Positions 18,195 through 28,026 are shown, counted from the first letter of the stretch. The stretch is 64,000 nt of DNA from Hyphomicrobiales bacterium (GCA_021775525.1 JAJFHQ010000024.1:1-64000), one strand, 5' to 3'. Notes: a model not told the origin generated them from the sequence alone. Numbers and translations are program-made.

Positions 18195-18221
18195 AACCGG
18201 TCCGGCACGCAGGAGCCCGAG

Positions 18222-18992
18222 ATGAAGCCCAACCAGATGAAAGCCAAATTTGCAGCCAGCAAACCGGCCTTCGGCTTGTCGATCATGTTCCCTTCCCCGC
18301 AAATGGTCGAAATGGCCGCCGGGCTGGGCTTCGATTGGGTGCTGATCGACTGCGAGCATGGCTCCATTTCCCTGGAAAGCGTCGAGCATTTGATCATGGC
18401 GGCGGAGGCAGCAAACCTGACACCAATCGTACGCCCCCCTTCCAAGTCAGCTAAGGAAATCCAGCAGGTGATGGATCTCGGTGCCATGGGCGTGCAGGTG
18501 CCCCATGTCATCACGGCAGAAGATGCGTGCGGTGCGGTTGAGGCGGTCAAATATCACCCGCAGGGAGCCCGCACCATGGCTGCGGGGCTGCGTGCGCAAG
18601 GCTACGGCCTTTCCATGGGCAACGATGAGTATATCGAGACGGCCAACCGCGAAACGCTGGTCTGCGTTCAGATTGAAGACGCAGAGGCGCTTGAGAATGT
18701 GGATGAGATTTTGAAAGTCGAAGGCATCGACGTGTTTTTCATCGGGCCGTCGGATTTGTCACAATCCTTAGGATTCCCCGGTAACCCCAAGGCACCACCA
18801 GTGGCCAAAGCCATCGACGAAGCCTTGAAGAAAATTGTTGCGGCGGACCATACAGCTGGAATGCCGGCAAGCACGGGCGCCGTCCAAGGCGTCATCTCCA
18901 AGGGCGTGCGCTATATCTATACCCACATCCCCAAACTTCTGACGAGCGCTGCGGGCACTTATTTCGAAGAAGCGCGAGGAATGGCAAAGTAA
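18222..18992 (+). CDS. HpcH/HpaI-type class II aldolase
   Basis: 256 residues, the usual length. Motifs are FDWVLIDCEHGSIS with the catalytic His, the substrate Arg in TPIVRPPS, GAMGVQVPHV, the metal Glu in CVQIEDAEALENV, and the metal Asp in FFIGPSDLSQSLG. Members catalyse retro-aldol cleavage of 2-keto-4-hydroxy acids to pyruvate plus an aldehyde, such as 4-hydroxy-2-oxoheptanedioate or 2-keto-3-deoxyglucarate. As the last gene after the FAH and MBL genes it would release pyruvate at the end of the pathway. AGGAG precedes the ATG. Confidence 0.88.
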   Translation: MKPNQMKAKFAASKPAFGLSIMFPSPQMVEMAAGLGFDWVLIDCEHGSISLESVEHLIMAAEAANLTPIVRPPSKSAKEIQQVMDLGAMGVQVPHVITAEDACGAVEAVKYHPQGARTMAAGLRAQGYGLSMGNDEYIETANRETLVCVQIEDAEALENVDEILKVEGIDVFFIGPSDLSQSLGFPGNPKAPPVAKAIDEALKKIVAADHTAGMPASTGAVQGVISKGVRYIYTHIPKLLTSAAGTYFEEARGMAK

Positions 18993-19007
18993 ACTAGTGA
19001 TATCCCT

Positions 19008-19361
19008 TTAACCCTTGCAGGGTTGCCCTTCGGCACGGCAACGCCATACACCTGCAGCATTGTCCCTGGCGCATTTCATGGCGCTTTTGTCAGCCGCATT
19101 CCAGTTGCCCCAGCTGCGGCCATACTCAAACACGACAAACCGCGACCAGTTCCGCCTCGCCTTGGATTGGGCAACCGCCTTGCTGGCGTCATCGGAATCT
19201 CCCACGTGCCAATGGGTTTGCCCCATAAGTACGCGGCAAGTCTTGCCGTTGGAAAGTTTCATCGGGAAATTGAAAGCCTCGGCCTGGGTTGATCCCATGA
19301 CGAGAGGCAGGAAAATGGCCGCTGCAACGAGTGCGCCGGGCCCGAAAACTGATTTACGCAT
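19008..19361 (-). CDS. Secreted Cys-rich hypothetical protein
   Basis: 117 residues. Residues 1-29 are a signal peptide (GALVAAAIFLPLVMG core, cleavage near AEA-F). The mature part has four cysteines (KTCRV, MKCARD, WRCRAE, QPCKG), enough for two disulfides, and several Trp. No family recognised. It converges on the aldolase operon, 15 bp away. The stop end overlaps a small AACCCT/AGGGTT hairpin (19010-19024). Confidence 0.55.
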   Translation of the reverse strand: MRKSVFGPGALVAAAIFLPLVMGSTQAEAFNFPMKLSNGKTCRVLMGQTHWHVGDSDDASKAVAQSKARRNWSRFVVFEYGRSWGNWNAADKSAMKCARDNAAGVWRCRAEGQPCKG

Positions 19362-19433
19362 TACTCACACCCCAAAGTTTTCTGGTCGGAGTGCTATGGT
19401 TACTGAATTTCCTAAACGAACCGTTTGCGTTTG

Positions 19434-20414
19434 CTATTCACCGGCAGCTGCGGCGCCATGCCGCGGCGAGGAAGACGCACTACTCGTGCGCGCGGCGTCC
19501 GCTTTTACTTTTTCACGCAGCGCCTTGAGCCGCGCCTGCTCTTGCAGCACGGCCTTTTTGTCACCCGGATACCCGAAGGCCGCAATAAAGCTTTGCTTCC
19601 AGGTTTTCGCGGCTCGAACATCGTGGATCAGGTTGCCCCACTCATTGAAGGCGATCTTCACGGGGTTAACCGACAACAGCTGGTGAACCAGCCCATAATC
19701 GCACGGTTCTTCCTCCAGTTCCTCCTGGAAGGTGCCGAACATGCGGTCCCAGATAATGAGAAGGCCGGCATAGTTCTTGTCGAGATAGACGGGATTGCGG
19801 GAATGATGCACCCGGTGATGCGAAGGCGTGTTCAGCAACAACTCCAGAGGGCTCCAGAGCTTGCCGATCATATCGGTGTGAATCCACGCCTGCCAGACGA
19901 GGCTCAATGCGTAGGTGGTGATAACGGCTGAAGGCGCGAAGCCCGCCAGTACCAGCGGCAGGTGCATGAGCCAGGTTCCGACGATCAAACCGGTCCACCC
20001 CAGACGGAAGTTCATGAATACATTCATGCGGTTGCCGGAATGATGAACAGAGTGATCAGCCCACATCCAGCGGATCTCATGTTTGAAACGGTGCATCCAG
20101 TAATAGAGAAAATCAGCGCCCAGAAAGACCAGCGCCCAGGACCACCATTTGGTCATGTCGAAGGTAAAGAGGCGATACTCGTAGACCAGCAGGTAGAGCC
20201 CGGCGAGGGCAAAAATCATGACGGGCTTGGCGATGGCTCGGCCAATGGCGATGCCGACCGAGGCGGCGGCTTCCGCTGCACCATACTCTTCGTGCCGCAC
20301 GAATTTGCGCCAAACGATTTCGCATAAAACCAGAAGGGCGAACGCGCTCAAGAGCTCCGGATTACGGAACACTATGGAATAAGGGCTATCACCAAAAACG
20401 GTAGTGTCGGTCAT
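19434..20414 (-). CDS. Sterol desaturase/fatty acid hydroxylase-family di-iron membrane protein
   Basis: 326 residues. Several membrane helices frame three His boxes: HRFKHE (about 116-121), HSVHHSGNR (about 129-137) and a late TPSHHRVHHSRN (about 206-217). These bind the di-iron centre that hydroxylates or desaturates lipids with O2. Bacterial members act on fatty acids, hopanoids or sterols; the substrate cannot be told here. GGAAG lies about 6 nt before the ATG. The C-terminus is an Ala/Ser-rich charged tail (KADAARTSSASSS). Confidence 0.87.
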   Translation of the reverse strand: MTDTTVFGDSPYSIVFRNPELLSAFALLVLCEIVWRKFVRHEEYGAAEAAASVGIAIGRAIAKPVMIFALAGLYLLVYEYRLFTFDMTKWWSWALVFLGADFLYYWMHRFKHEIRWMWADHSVHHSGNRMNVFMNFRLGWTGLIVGTWLMHLPLVLAGFAPSAVITTYALSLVWQAWIHTDMIGKLWSPLELLLNTPSHHRVHHSRNPVYLDKNYAGLLIIWDRMFGTFQEELEEEPCDYGLVHQLLSVNPVKIAFNEWGNLIHDVRAAKTWKQSFIAAFGYPGDKKAVLQEQARLKALREKVKADAARTSSASSSPRHGAAAAGE

Positions 20415-20566
20415 GCAACTTCCCGAGCAAAACGGCTTCCCGCCTTCTCACAGGGGGTGAAGCCTATCACATAATCACAGACCCTGCGCCAGCGTCATTC
20501 AGGCACAGTTTGCACGCCAATATCGGTGACAAACCGTGCCTGGTCCCTGAAATAATGTTGAGTGCG

Positions 20567-21553
20567 CTATCCGACGTTGAATACGACCCGGCCCCGGACC
20601 TTGCCTTCAACAATTTTCGGAGCAAGTTCAACAACATCTTCGATTGGATGCGCCACGGCCATGGCCCGCAGTTTGCCAATGTCGAGGTCTTTGGCAAGCC
20701 TGCTCCAGGCTAGCAGTCGGCGCTCTTTTGAAGCCATGACAGAGTCGACGCCTTGAAGCGTTATGCCGCGCAGTATGAATGGCATGACGCTGGTTGGCAG
20801 ATCTGGCCCCTGCGCCAGGCCGCACGCGGCGACTGCGCCGTAATATTTTGTCTGACTCAGAACGTTGGCCAATGTCGTGCTGCCAACTGAATCCACCGCA
20901 CCAGCCCAACGCTCCTTGCCGAGCATAGATGCCTTGCCGGAAAATTCATTGCGGTCAACCACCTCCTTGGCGCCCAGGTATTTAAGATAATCTTCTTCTT
21001 CCGTCCGCCCCGTTGAGGCCACCACTTCGTAGCCAAGCTTGGACAGGAGCGCCACAGCAACACTCCCAACGCCGCCATTGGCACCAGTCACCAGCACTTG
21101 GCCGTTCTTGGGTTTCACATCGTGATCCTCAAGTGCCAGCACACACAACATGGCGGTGTAGCCCGCTGTGCCGATAGCCATGGCATCGGAGCAATTAAAT
21201 TGTTTGGGTAACGGTACCAGCCAACCGGCATCGACACGGGCCATTTCAGAGTAACCGCCGAAATGCGTCTCGCCCATGCCCCAGCCATTGACGATGACTT
21301 CATCGCCCTTCTTGTAGTCAGAGCTTCCTGATGATTCGACAACGCCGGCCAGGTCGATGCCCGGTATCATTGGCCAGCGCCGAAATATCGGCGCTTTGCC
21401 CGTGATGGCCAAGCCGTCCTTGTAATTGAGCGTGGTATGGGTCACGCGGATGGTGACATTGCCTTCCATCAAATCGTCTTGCGTGAGTTCGCTCCAGTCT
21501 ACTGACTGTCCGCCATCCGTCTTGGTCGCCAAAAGCGCTTTAAAACCCGCCAT
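20567..21553 (-). CDS. YhdH/AcuI-family NADPH-dependent acrylyl-CoA reductase-like MDR protein
   Basis: 328 residues from the second of two adjacent Met codons. The MDR fold is clear: MIPGIDLAGVVESS in the catalytic domain, no structural-zinc cysteines, NADPH site VLVTGANGGVGSVAVALLSKLG (about 152-172), and ASTGRTEEEDYLKYLGAKEV giving Arg recognition of NADPH. The length and GVDSVM segment match YhdH/AcuI, which reduces acryloyl-CoA to propionyl-CoA in DMSP and 3-hydroxypropionate metabolism and detoxifies acrylate. No DMSP lyase lies nearby, so the role may be general. Confidence 0.85.
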   Translation of the reverse strand: MAGFKALLATKTDGGQSVDWSELTQDDLMEGNVTIRVTHTTLNYKDGLAITGKAPIFRRWPMIPGIDLAGVVESSGSSDYKKGDEVIVNGWGMGETHFGGYSEMARVDAGWLVPLPKQFNCSDAMAIGTAGYTAMLCVLALEDHDVKPKNGQVLVTGANGGVGSVAVALLSKLGYEVVASTGRTEEEDYLKYLGAKEVVDRNEFSGKASMLGKERWAGAVDSVGSTTLANVLSQTKYYGAVAACGLAQGPDLPTSVMPFILRGITLQGVDSVMASKERRLLAWSRLAKDLDIGKLRAMAVAHPIEDVVELAPKIVEGKVRGRVVFNVG

Positions 21554-21617
21554 CAATTCTGCCCTTTATTCATACTATTAGTAACATTTCACGCCCTTGC
21601 GCCTCGTGCTCACAAGT

Positions 21618-21688
21618 GCAGGTGTGGATGAGCTTTGGCAAGAATATTCTCATCCCTGCGTTCCCCCATATCCATTCCGCACACCTGC
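21618..21688. other. Nested inverted repeat in a 290-bp gap
   Basis: GCAGGTGTG (21618-21626) pairs perfectly with CACACCTGC (21680-21688), and inside it GGATGAG (21626-21632) pairs with CTCATCC (21649-21655). The bases at 21626 compete for both stems. This is a folded-RNA or protein-binding candidate. The rest of 21557-21842 shows nothing recognisable. Confidence 0.35.
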
Positions 21689-21842
21689 TAAACCAGCATC
21701 AGGACTCATATCTTATACACATCTATTGCATTGCACCAATATGCTGCGGCGCAGCAACGAATACGTCTTGCCAGATCAATAACAGAGTCCTTAAACTTTC
21801 GTCTAATGCGGATTACCGCACCCAGCGGGAAGGAGGCTTCCG

Positions 21843-21926
21843 ATGGACATGACAGCAAGACTGACCACGTTTGCCACCCTAGTGGCTATTGGATTTCTGG
21901 TAGCGATTATATTTGGCATGATTTGA
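21843..21926 (+). CDS. Small single-span membrane peptide (27 aa)
   Basis: The ATG at 21843 is preceded by AAGGAGG at 6-7 nt, one of the strongest SDs in the window. It encodes 27 residues: MDMTARLTTFATLVAIGFLV followed by AIIFGMI, a single hydrophobic helix after a short polar N-terminus with one Arg. No family is known to me. The strong ribosome site on such a short frame argues for a genuine small membrane protein. It stands alone, with the 22068 hairpin about 140 bp downstream. Confidence 0.6.
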   Translation: MDMTARLTTFATLVAIGFLVAIIFGMI

Positions 21927-22067
21927 GCCCATCGGGGCCCCTGCCGTCGCCAGATTTCCACCACAGTACAAAGGCACAGTTTCAACTCCTGACCGGCAAT
22001 CACGAATTTGTTTGCGATGGGGTGGTGTTTTTGGATCGAATCTACAATTTAATCTGTTAAACAAACC

Positions 22068-22104
22068 GTCAAAAGGCTGCCCTGGTTATGGGCAGCCTTT
22101 TGAC
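22068..22104. terminator. Perfect 15-bp stem hairpin
   Basis: GTCAAAAGGCTGCCC (22068-22082) pairs without mismatch with GGGCAGCCTTTTGAC (22090-22104) around a 7-nt loop. The A- and T-rich outer stem makes it a bidirectional terminator candidate. It ends 23 bp before the DUF2927 gene start. Confidence 0.6.
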
Positions 22105-22127
22105 TTGTCGAGATATAGTCTTCATCG

Positions 22128-22880
22128 ATGTTGAAGTCCGCAATAATCCTTCTGACACTTGCGCTCAGCGCCTGCGCGACACAACTGGGCGTACGGGACA
22201 AGGTGGACTTGCGCCGTCAAATGTTTTCGCAGGTCGTGTTCGCACCGGACTATGACAGCCGACGGACGGACTATCTTGGCAAATGGACCGGCTCGCTCAG
22301 TATCAAACTAAAAGATCAGGGCGGTAAATCGATTGAAAAATATAAATCCAGAGTCATCAAACAAATTGAAGTTCTCGGTAATATTACAGGTCTCAAAATT
22401 TTATTAGCAACAGAGAACAATCCCCCAAACGTCACCATAAAATTTTATTCCCTGGAGGAAATGCAGAACCTGGCGGCTTTGAATACCGGCGATGCCGCAG
22501 CCGCAAAGGCCAGTATTTCAAAATCTGGATGCCATGCCGAGATTGACAAGAATTCGGATCATCGCATTACAGGGGCGCGTATTTTTGTAACCGTCAATCC
22601 CAGTGCTGAATCCGTGCAGCTCATGAACGGGACTTTAAATGCGGAAGTAGCAAAGGAAGAAGAACTCAAGGTCACCCAGTGCCTGGTAAAGAGCTTGATT
22701 CAAATCCTGGGCTTTGTGAACGCCTCGGATGTCATTACGCCGTCAATTTTTAATGACGCCCGGAATCTGTCGTACCCGACAAGTGTTGATCTCAAAATAA
22801 TCAAGGCGCTTTACAATGCTTCCCTGAAACCTGGCATGCCACGCAAACAGGCACTGACGGTAGTTGAAGACCTTCTGTAG
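22128..22880 (+). CDS. DUF2927 lipoprotein
   Basis: 250 residues. The N-terminus MLKSAIILLTLALSAC is a lipoprotein signal with lipobox LSAC (Cys16). The mature protein is a DUF2927-type domain: a predicted metalloprotease-like fold with EVLGNITGLKILLATENN, VNPSAESVQLMNG and CLVKSLIQILGF, where zinc-protease relatives would carry HE(x)2H and this protein has QCLVKSLIQ. It is therefore probably not a peptidase. No SD is obvious. Confidence 0.8.
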   Translation: MLKSAIILLTLALSACATQLGVRDKVDLRRQMFSQVVFAPDYDSRRTDYLGKWTGSLSIKLKDQGGKSIEKYKSRVIKQIEVLGNITGLKILLATENNPPNVTIKFYSLEEMQNLAALNTGDAAAAKASISKSGCHAEIDKNSDHRITGARIFVTVNPSAESVQLMNGTLNAEVAKEEELKVTQCLVKSLIQILGFVNASDVITPSIFNDARNLSYPTSVDLKIIKALYNASLKPGMPRKQALTVVEDLL

Positions 22881-22905
22881 TAGCTCCCGTTTTGTCACCA
22901 GACTG

Positions 22906-24093
22906 TTACCCGGCACCAACGATGCCACGCAGTGCCCTGAGAAACGATTCCAGCTCATCTTCCGAATTGTAGTAATGCGACGAGACCCGCACCAGTTCGG
23001 GAATATCGCGTGCAAGCGTATCGAGAAATGAACCCGCTCTTGGGATTGTTTTGACGCAGACATCCTCTCTTTGCAGGGCTGCTGTAATGTCCTGTGCCGG
23101 TATTGTGTCATGAGAGAAGGTTACGAGACCTGCATTTTCGGTTCCAAGATCTTGCACCGTAATACCTGGAAAACCGGTGAGTTCGCTACGCAATCCTTCC
23201 GCCAGATGGCGAACACGCTCACGGATGTTTTCAAGCCCTAGTGCACGTGCATAATCAGCAGCGGCACCAAGCCCCAGCCGCAAGGCCGGTTCCTGTTCAT
23301 GGGTCTCATAGCGCCGCGCACTGGACACCAGTTCGTAGTCATCCGGTTTCGTCCAAAGCGCATTAAAATCATCAATGATGCCGGGTTCCGCTCCTGACCC
23401 CGACAATCGGTCCTCCCGCACATAAAGAAACCCGGTTCCCTTCGGCCCGCGCAGCCATTTGCGCCCGGCGGAACTGAGGTAATCACAGCCCAATTCTTTC
23501 ACATCAACTGTTACTTGCCCAACCGCCTGGCAGGCATCCAGCAAATAGGGAATGCCATGCTCCCTGGCGACGCGGCCAATTTCGGCTGCCGGGTTCATGA
23601 GACCACCATTGGTTGGTATCCAGTTGATGGCAATGAGTTTGACCGAACCATCGATCATTTTTTCCAATGCCGCAGGATCAGTTGCCCCGCTATTGCCAGA
23701 CGGGATGACATCGATCACGCAGCCTGTCCGCTTCTGCATTTGCAGGAAGGCAACGTAGTTGGCTCCATATTCCGAACGACTGGTAAGTATCCGGTCCCCT
23801 TCCTCAAAGCGAAAACCCTGGAACAGGGACTGCCACGCAAGCGTATGGCTGCCCATGAGCGCGATCTCATTCGGCTTCGCATTTATGAGAGCGGCAACTG
23901 AGTCATACACCGCATCAAAAGTCGCGGTATCCCGCATCAGTGCAGGATACCCCCCGATTTTGGCTTCGAGCGCAAAATAGTCATTGACCGCATCAATGAC
24001 CGGCTGAGGCATCAAGGAGCAGCTGGCGTTGTTCAGATAAATGCCGCTTTCAACCGCCGGCGTTTCGGCACGGGCTTTGGTCACATCAAGCAT
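22906..24093 (-). CDS. Class-V aminotransferase-fold PLP enzyme, copy B (cysteine desulfurase/isopenicillin-N epimerase-like)
   Basis: 395 residues. Class-V PLP landmarks are the N-terminal YLNNASCSLMPQPVIDAV, PLP-phosphate and stacking region around MGSHTLAWQSLF, the Asp in YLLDACQAVGQV, and the Schiff-base Lys in SSAGRKWLRGPKGTGFL (about residues 216-232). Reactions in this fold include desulfuration, beta-elimination and epimerisation; no IscS/SufS-type active-site Cys loop is evident. It is a clear paralogue of the next upstream gene (more than half of the aligned N-terminal residues identical by eye) and the last gene of the metF-metH operon. There is no AGGAGG; TTCCTCCC abuts the ATG. 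Confidence 0.83.
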   Translation of the reverse strand: MLDVTKARAETPAVESGIYLNNASCSLMPQPVIDAVNDYFALEAKIGGYPALMRDTATFDAVYDSVAALINAKPNEIALMGSHTLAWQSLFQGFRFEEGDRILTSRSEYGANYVAFLQMQKRTGCVIDVIPSGNSGATDPAALEKMIDGSVKLIAINWIPTNGGLMNPAAEIGRVAREHGIPYLLDACQAVGQVTVDVKELGCDYLSSAGRKWLRGPKGTGFLYVREDRLSGSGAEPGIIDDFNALWTKPDDYELVSSARRYETHEQEPALRLGLGAAADYARALGLENIRERVRHLAEGLRSELTGFPGITVQDLGTENAGLVTFSHDTIPAQDITAALQREDVCVKTIPRAGSFLDTLARDIPELVRVSSHYYNSEDELESFLRALRGIVGAG

Positions 24094-24137
24094 GGGAGGA
24101 ACTCAATCTGTCTGGTTTATGAAATCCGATTAGGTCG

Positions 24138-25310
24138 TCAAGCCACAATATGGCGCAAGACCTGTACAAACGTCTCTAGTTCATCTTCTGAATTATAATA
24201 GTGCGGCGATACGCGCACGATATTTGGCAATTCGCGCGCACTGGCGTCCAGCAAAGTGCTCGGCGGTCTGGATACGCTCACGTTAATATGCTTTTCGCCA
24301 AGCATGGCCTTGATGCTGTCAGCCTCAATCCGATTGTGGGATAAAGTCACGATGGCACATTTCTCTTTGCCGATATCCTGAACCGTTACACCCGGGATTT
24401 CTGCCAAAGCGTCACGCAGGCTTCTTGCCAGCATGCGAACGCGCTCCCGAATGACCTCCAGACCAACATTCAGTGCATAGTCGACCGCTGCCCCCAAACC
24501 CAGATGAAGCGCAATCGAGCTTTCCCAGGATTCAAAACGTCTCGCATCCGGGCGCATCTCATATGTACCTGGCGTACTCCAAGTTGCGCCGAACAAGTCG
24601 AGCATACAGGGCTCAGTTTGTGCAAGCATCTCGGTGCTTGTATAGAGAAAGCCGGTACCGCGTGGGCCACGCAAGAACTTACGGCCTGTAACCGACAAAT
24701 AGTCACATCCCAGATGGATCACATCCACCGGCATCTGTCCCGCTGCCTGGCACCCATCAAGCAGGTAAGGAATGCCATGCGATTTAGCGACCTTGCCGAT
24801 CTCGACGGCAGGATTGACCAAACCTCCATTGGTGGGAATCCAGGTGATGGCGATGAGCTTCACCTTGCCATCAATCATTTTCTCCAGGGCTTGCGGGTCC
24901 ACCGCTCCTGAAGCATCGCCAGGAATGATATCGATGATGCAGCCCGTGCGTTTGGCAATCTGCAGGAAGGCAATGTAATTCGCGGCATACTCCGCTTCGG
25001 CTGTGAGGATACGGTCCCCTTCTTTCAAGTCTTGTGCGAAAAAGGCCCATTGCCAGGCAACAGTCGCATTTTCGGCAAAAGCAATTTCTGATTTATCAGC
25101 ACCAATCAGCTGCGCCACAGAGCTGTAGGCTGCCTCAATACGTTCATTCTCCTGCGCCTTGGCCTCATAGCCGCCGATGCGAGATTCCAGATCAAGATGA
25201 TCTTTAACCGCCTCAATCACCGGCTGAGGCATCAGTCCAGCGCCCGCATTATTGAGATGCACCCGGTGAGAGACACCAGGCGTCTCAGCCCTCAAACGTT
25301 CGATATCCAT
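24138..25310 (-). CDS. Class-V aminotransferase-fold PLP enzyme, copy A
   Basis: 390 residues, paralogous to copy B through its whole length: HLNNAGAGLMPQPVIEAV, AFAENATVAWQWAFF, YLLDGCQAAGQM, and the PLP-Lys segment SVTGRKFLRGPRGTGFLY. The gene begins 11 bp after the metH C-part stop and is surely cotranscribed with it. The position suggests a step around homocysteine, cysteine or another sulfur amino acid, such as a lyase or desulfurase, but substrate residues cannot be assigned. It is unlike the ~414-residue cysteine-desulfurase-like protein at 36.2-37.5 kb. Confidence 0.83.
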   Translation of the reverse strand: MDIERLRAETPGVSHRVHLNNAGAGLMPQPVIEAVKDHLDLESRIGGYEAKAQENERIEAAYSSVAQLIGADKSEIAFAENATVAWQWAFFAQDLKEGDRILTAEAEYAANYIAFLQIAKRTGCIIDIIPGDASGAVDPQALEKMIDGKVKLIAITWIPTNGGLVNPAVEIGKVAKSHGIPYLLDGCQAAGQMPVDVIHLGCDYLSVTGRKFLRGPRGTGFLYTSTEMLAQTEPCMLDLFGATWSTPGTYEMRPDARRFESWESSIALHLGLGAAVDYALNVGLEVIRERVRMLARSLRDALAEIPGVTVQDIGKEKCAIVTLSHNRIEADSIKAMLGEKHINVSVSRPPSTLLDASARELPNIVRVSPHYYNSEDELETFVQVLRHIVA

Positions 25311-25321
25311 TTTGGGGAGCC

Positions 25322-28003
25322 TTATGCTGCCTGGCTGCTTATTTTCTTGGGGTCATAATTGAGGATCGGCGCGAGCCATTTCTCGCACTTCTCTACGTCC
25401 CAACCCTTGCGCTTGGCATAATCCTCAACCTGGTCGCGCTCGATCTTGCCGACACCGAAATAGTGGCTTTCGGGGTGTGAGAAATAGAGCCCCGATACGG
25501 ACGAACCCGGCCACATGGCAAAACTCTCAGTGAGCTTGATACCAGTTTCTTTTTCGGCATCCATAAGATCGAACAATGTTCGCTTTTCCGTGTGATCCGG
25601 CTGTGCAGGATAACCAGGGGCCGGACGGATACCCTGATATTTTTCGCCAATCAGCTCTTCCGGTGTCAGATCCTCATTTCCCGCATAGCCCCACAGTTCC
25701 TTGCGAACAGTCTCGTGCAACATCTCGGCAAAGGCTTCCGCCAGCCGGTCCGCCAGCGCCTTGAGCATGATCTTGGAATAATCGTCATGGGCCTCTTCGA
25801 AGCGCCTGAGATGAGGTTCCTCACCCAGCCCGGTAGTTACGGCAAAGCCGCCAATGTAATCGGCAAGACCGGTTTCTTTCGGGGCAATGAAATCTGCAAG
25901 GGCGGTGTTTGCCCGGGCGCCGTCGCGGGCGATTTGTTGACGCAGGGAATGCAACATGGCGAGCTGTTGCGTGCGGTCCTCATCGGTGTAGAGTTCGATG
26001 TCATCGGCCCCGATGCTGTTTGCCGGCCAAAACCCCATGATCGCATTCGCGGTCAGCCACTTCTCTTCAACAATCTGGTCGAGAAGACTTTGCGCATCCT
26101 CAAACAGGCTGCGTGCCGCCTCGCCATATTTATCGTCATCGAGAATGCGTGGATACTGCCCCTTCATCTCCCAAGTGGAGAAGAACGGTGTCCAGTCGAT
26201 ATAGCGGCGAATTTCCGCAAGGTCGATCTCTTTGAACGTCCGTGTACCGGTAAATCCCGGGACGGGTGGCGTGTATCCGCTCCACTCGATATTGACCTTG
26301 TTCTTTCTTGCATCCCCGATGGCTGTCCGCCGCTTGGCTTTCTGTCCCCGGGCATACCCTTCGGCGACACGGGCATAGTCCTGGCGCACGCGCGCGATTG
26401 TGCCTTCGCGTTCAGTGTCTGACAGCAAGTTCGACACCACACCAACCGCGCGGCTGGCATCCACCACGTAGATGGCCTGGCCATTATTGTAATTCGGGTC
26501 GATCTTGACTGCGGTATGCACCTGGCTGGTTGTCGCACCACCAATGAGCAGGGGAAGGTCCATGCCTTCGCGTTCCAGCTCCGCCGCAACGTGACACATC
26601 TCGTCTAGTGATGGCGTGATGAGGCCTGACAGGCCAATGATATCGACTTGCTTCTCACGTGCCGTCTCGAGGATCTTCTGGGCCGGCACCATGACGCCGA
26701 GATCAATCACTTCGTAATTGTTGCACTGAAGCACTACGCCGACGATGTTCTTGCCGATGTCGTGCACATCGCCCTTCACGGTTGCCAACAATATCTTGCC
26801 CGCAGCCGGTGCATCCACAAGACCGAGGTGTTTCTTTTCCTGCTCCATGTATGGCATCAGGTAGGCAACGGATTTTTTCATCACCCGCGCTGATTTAACC
26901 ACCTGGGGCAGGAACATCTTGCCCGAGCCGAACAGGTCTCCAACAACGTTCATGCCGTCCATTAGCGGGCCTTCAATCACATGCAGCGGGCGTTTAGCCC
27001 GGGCCCGGGCCTCTTCGGTGTCTTCCACGATATACGTGGCGATGCCATTGACGAGGGCATGAGTCAGCCGCTCTTCCACGGGAGCTTCGCGCCAGGAAAG
27101 ATCCTCTTCTTTTCTTTTACCGCCCTGCCCCTTGTAGCGTTCTGCTGCTTCAAGCAGGCGGTCGGTTGAGTCATCGCGGCGGTTCAGAATGACATCTTCA
27201 ACACGCTCGCGCAGCTCCGGTTTGATGTCCTCATAGATGGCGAGTTGCCCGGCATTGACGATACCCATATCCATGCCAGCCTGAATCGCGTGATACAGAA
27301 ATACCGAGTGCATTGCCTCGCGCATCAAATTGTTGCCTCGGAAGGAAAAGGAGAGGTTCGAGACTCCTCCAGACACATGAGCGTAGGGCAAATTCTCTTT
27401 TATTTTTCGAGTTGCCTCAATGAAATCAACAGCATAGTTGTTGTGCTCCTCGATGCCGGTTGCCACCGCGAAGATGTTGGGATCAAAAATAATGTCCTCG
27501 GGCGGGAAACCGATTTCTTCGGTCAACAGTTTGTAGGCGCGTTCGCATATCTCAAATTTGCGCGCTGCCGTGTCGGCCTGGCCCTCCTCGTCGAACGCCA
27601 TAACCACAACCGCCGCACCGTAACGCAGGACTTTTTTAGCCTGCTCGAGAAAGGCTTTCTCGCCTTCCTTCATGCTGATCGAATTGACGATACCCTTTCC
27701 CTGCACGCATTTGAGGCCAGCCTCGATGACCGTCCATTTCGAGGAATCGATCATCACTGGTACGCGCGAAATGTCCGGCTCCGCCGCAATCAGCTTGAGA
27801 AAAGTTTCCATGGCATATTCGGAATCGAGCAGGCCCTCGTCCATATTGACGTCAATAATCTGTGCGCCATTCTCAACCTGGCTGCGCGCCACTTCGACCG
27901 CGGTCGTGTAGTCATCAGCCTCGATCAGCTTACGGAACTTCGCCGAGCCGGTGACATTGGTTCGCTCACCAATATTGATGAATGTCGCGCCTGCATTGGT
28001 CAT
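25322..28003 (-). CDS. metH: Methionine synthase, C-terminal part (pterin-, cobalamin-binding and activation domains)
   Basis: 893 residues. Residues 1-290 are the pterin-binding domain ([20 protein letters not shown], then [12 protein letters not shown]). Residues 300-540 are the cobalamin cap and Rossmann domains, with the base-off His in [15 protein letters not shown] (about 410). Residues 590-885 are the SAM activation domain ([14 protein letters not shown], then [17 protein letters not shown]). It transfers the methyl of CH3-H4folate via cob(I)alamin to homocysteine with the separately encoded N-part, 23 bp upstream. Two-gene MetH is known from alphaproteobacteria and is not a frameshift: each part has its own start and stop. 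Confidence 0.95.
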   Translation of the reverse strand: MTNAGATFINIGERTNVTGSAKFRKLIEADDYTTAVEVARSQVENGAQIIDVNMDEGLLDSEYAMETFLKLIAAEPDISRVPVMIDSSKWTVIEAGLKCVQGKGIVNSISMKEGEKAFLEQAKKVLRYGAAVVVMAFDEEGQADTAARKFEICERAYKLLTEEIGFPPEDIIFDPNIFAVATGIEEHNNYAVDFIEATRKIKENLPYAHVSGGVSNLSFSFRGNNLMREAMHSVFLYHAIQAGMDMGIVNAGQLAIYEDIKPELRERVEDVILNRRDDSTDRLLEAAERYKGQGGKRKEEDLSWREAPVEERLTHALVNGIATYIVEDTEEARARAKRPLHVIEGPLMDGMNVVGDLFGSGKMFLPQVVKSARVMKKSVAYLMPYMEQEKKHLGLVDAPAAGKILLATVKGDVHDIGKNIVGVVLQCNNYEVIDLGVMVPAQKILETAREKQVDIIGLSGLITPSLDEMCHVAAELEREGMDLPLLIGGATTSQVHTAVKIDPNYNNGQAIYVVDASRAVGVVSNLLSDTEREGTIARVRQDYARVAEGYARGQKAKRRTAIGDARKNKVNIEWSGYTPPVPGFTGTRTFKEIDLAEIRRYIDWTPFFSTWEMKGQYPRILDDDKYGEAARSLFEDAQSLLDQIVEEKWLTANAIMGFWPANSIGADDIELYTDEDRTQQLAMLHSLRQQIARDGARANTALADFIAPKETGLADYIGGFAVTTGLGEEPHLRRFEEAHDDYSKIMLKALADRLAEAFAEMLHETVRKELWGYAGNEDLTPEELIGEKYQGIRPAPGYPAQPDHTEKRTLFDLMDAEKETGIKLTESFAMWPGSSVSGLYFSHPESHYFGVGKIERDQVEDYAKRKGWDVEKCEKWLAPILNYDPKKISSQAA

Positions 28004-28026
28004 GGGAGGAATACGCCTTTAGCCGG

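Noticed and set aside
25592-26422. Plus-strand frame inside metH
   Set aside because: Antisense shadow of the activation domain.
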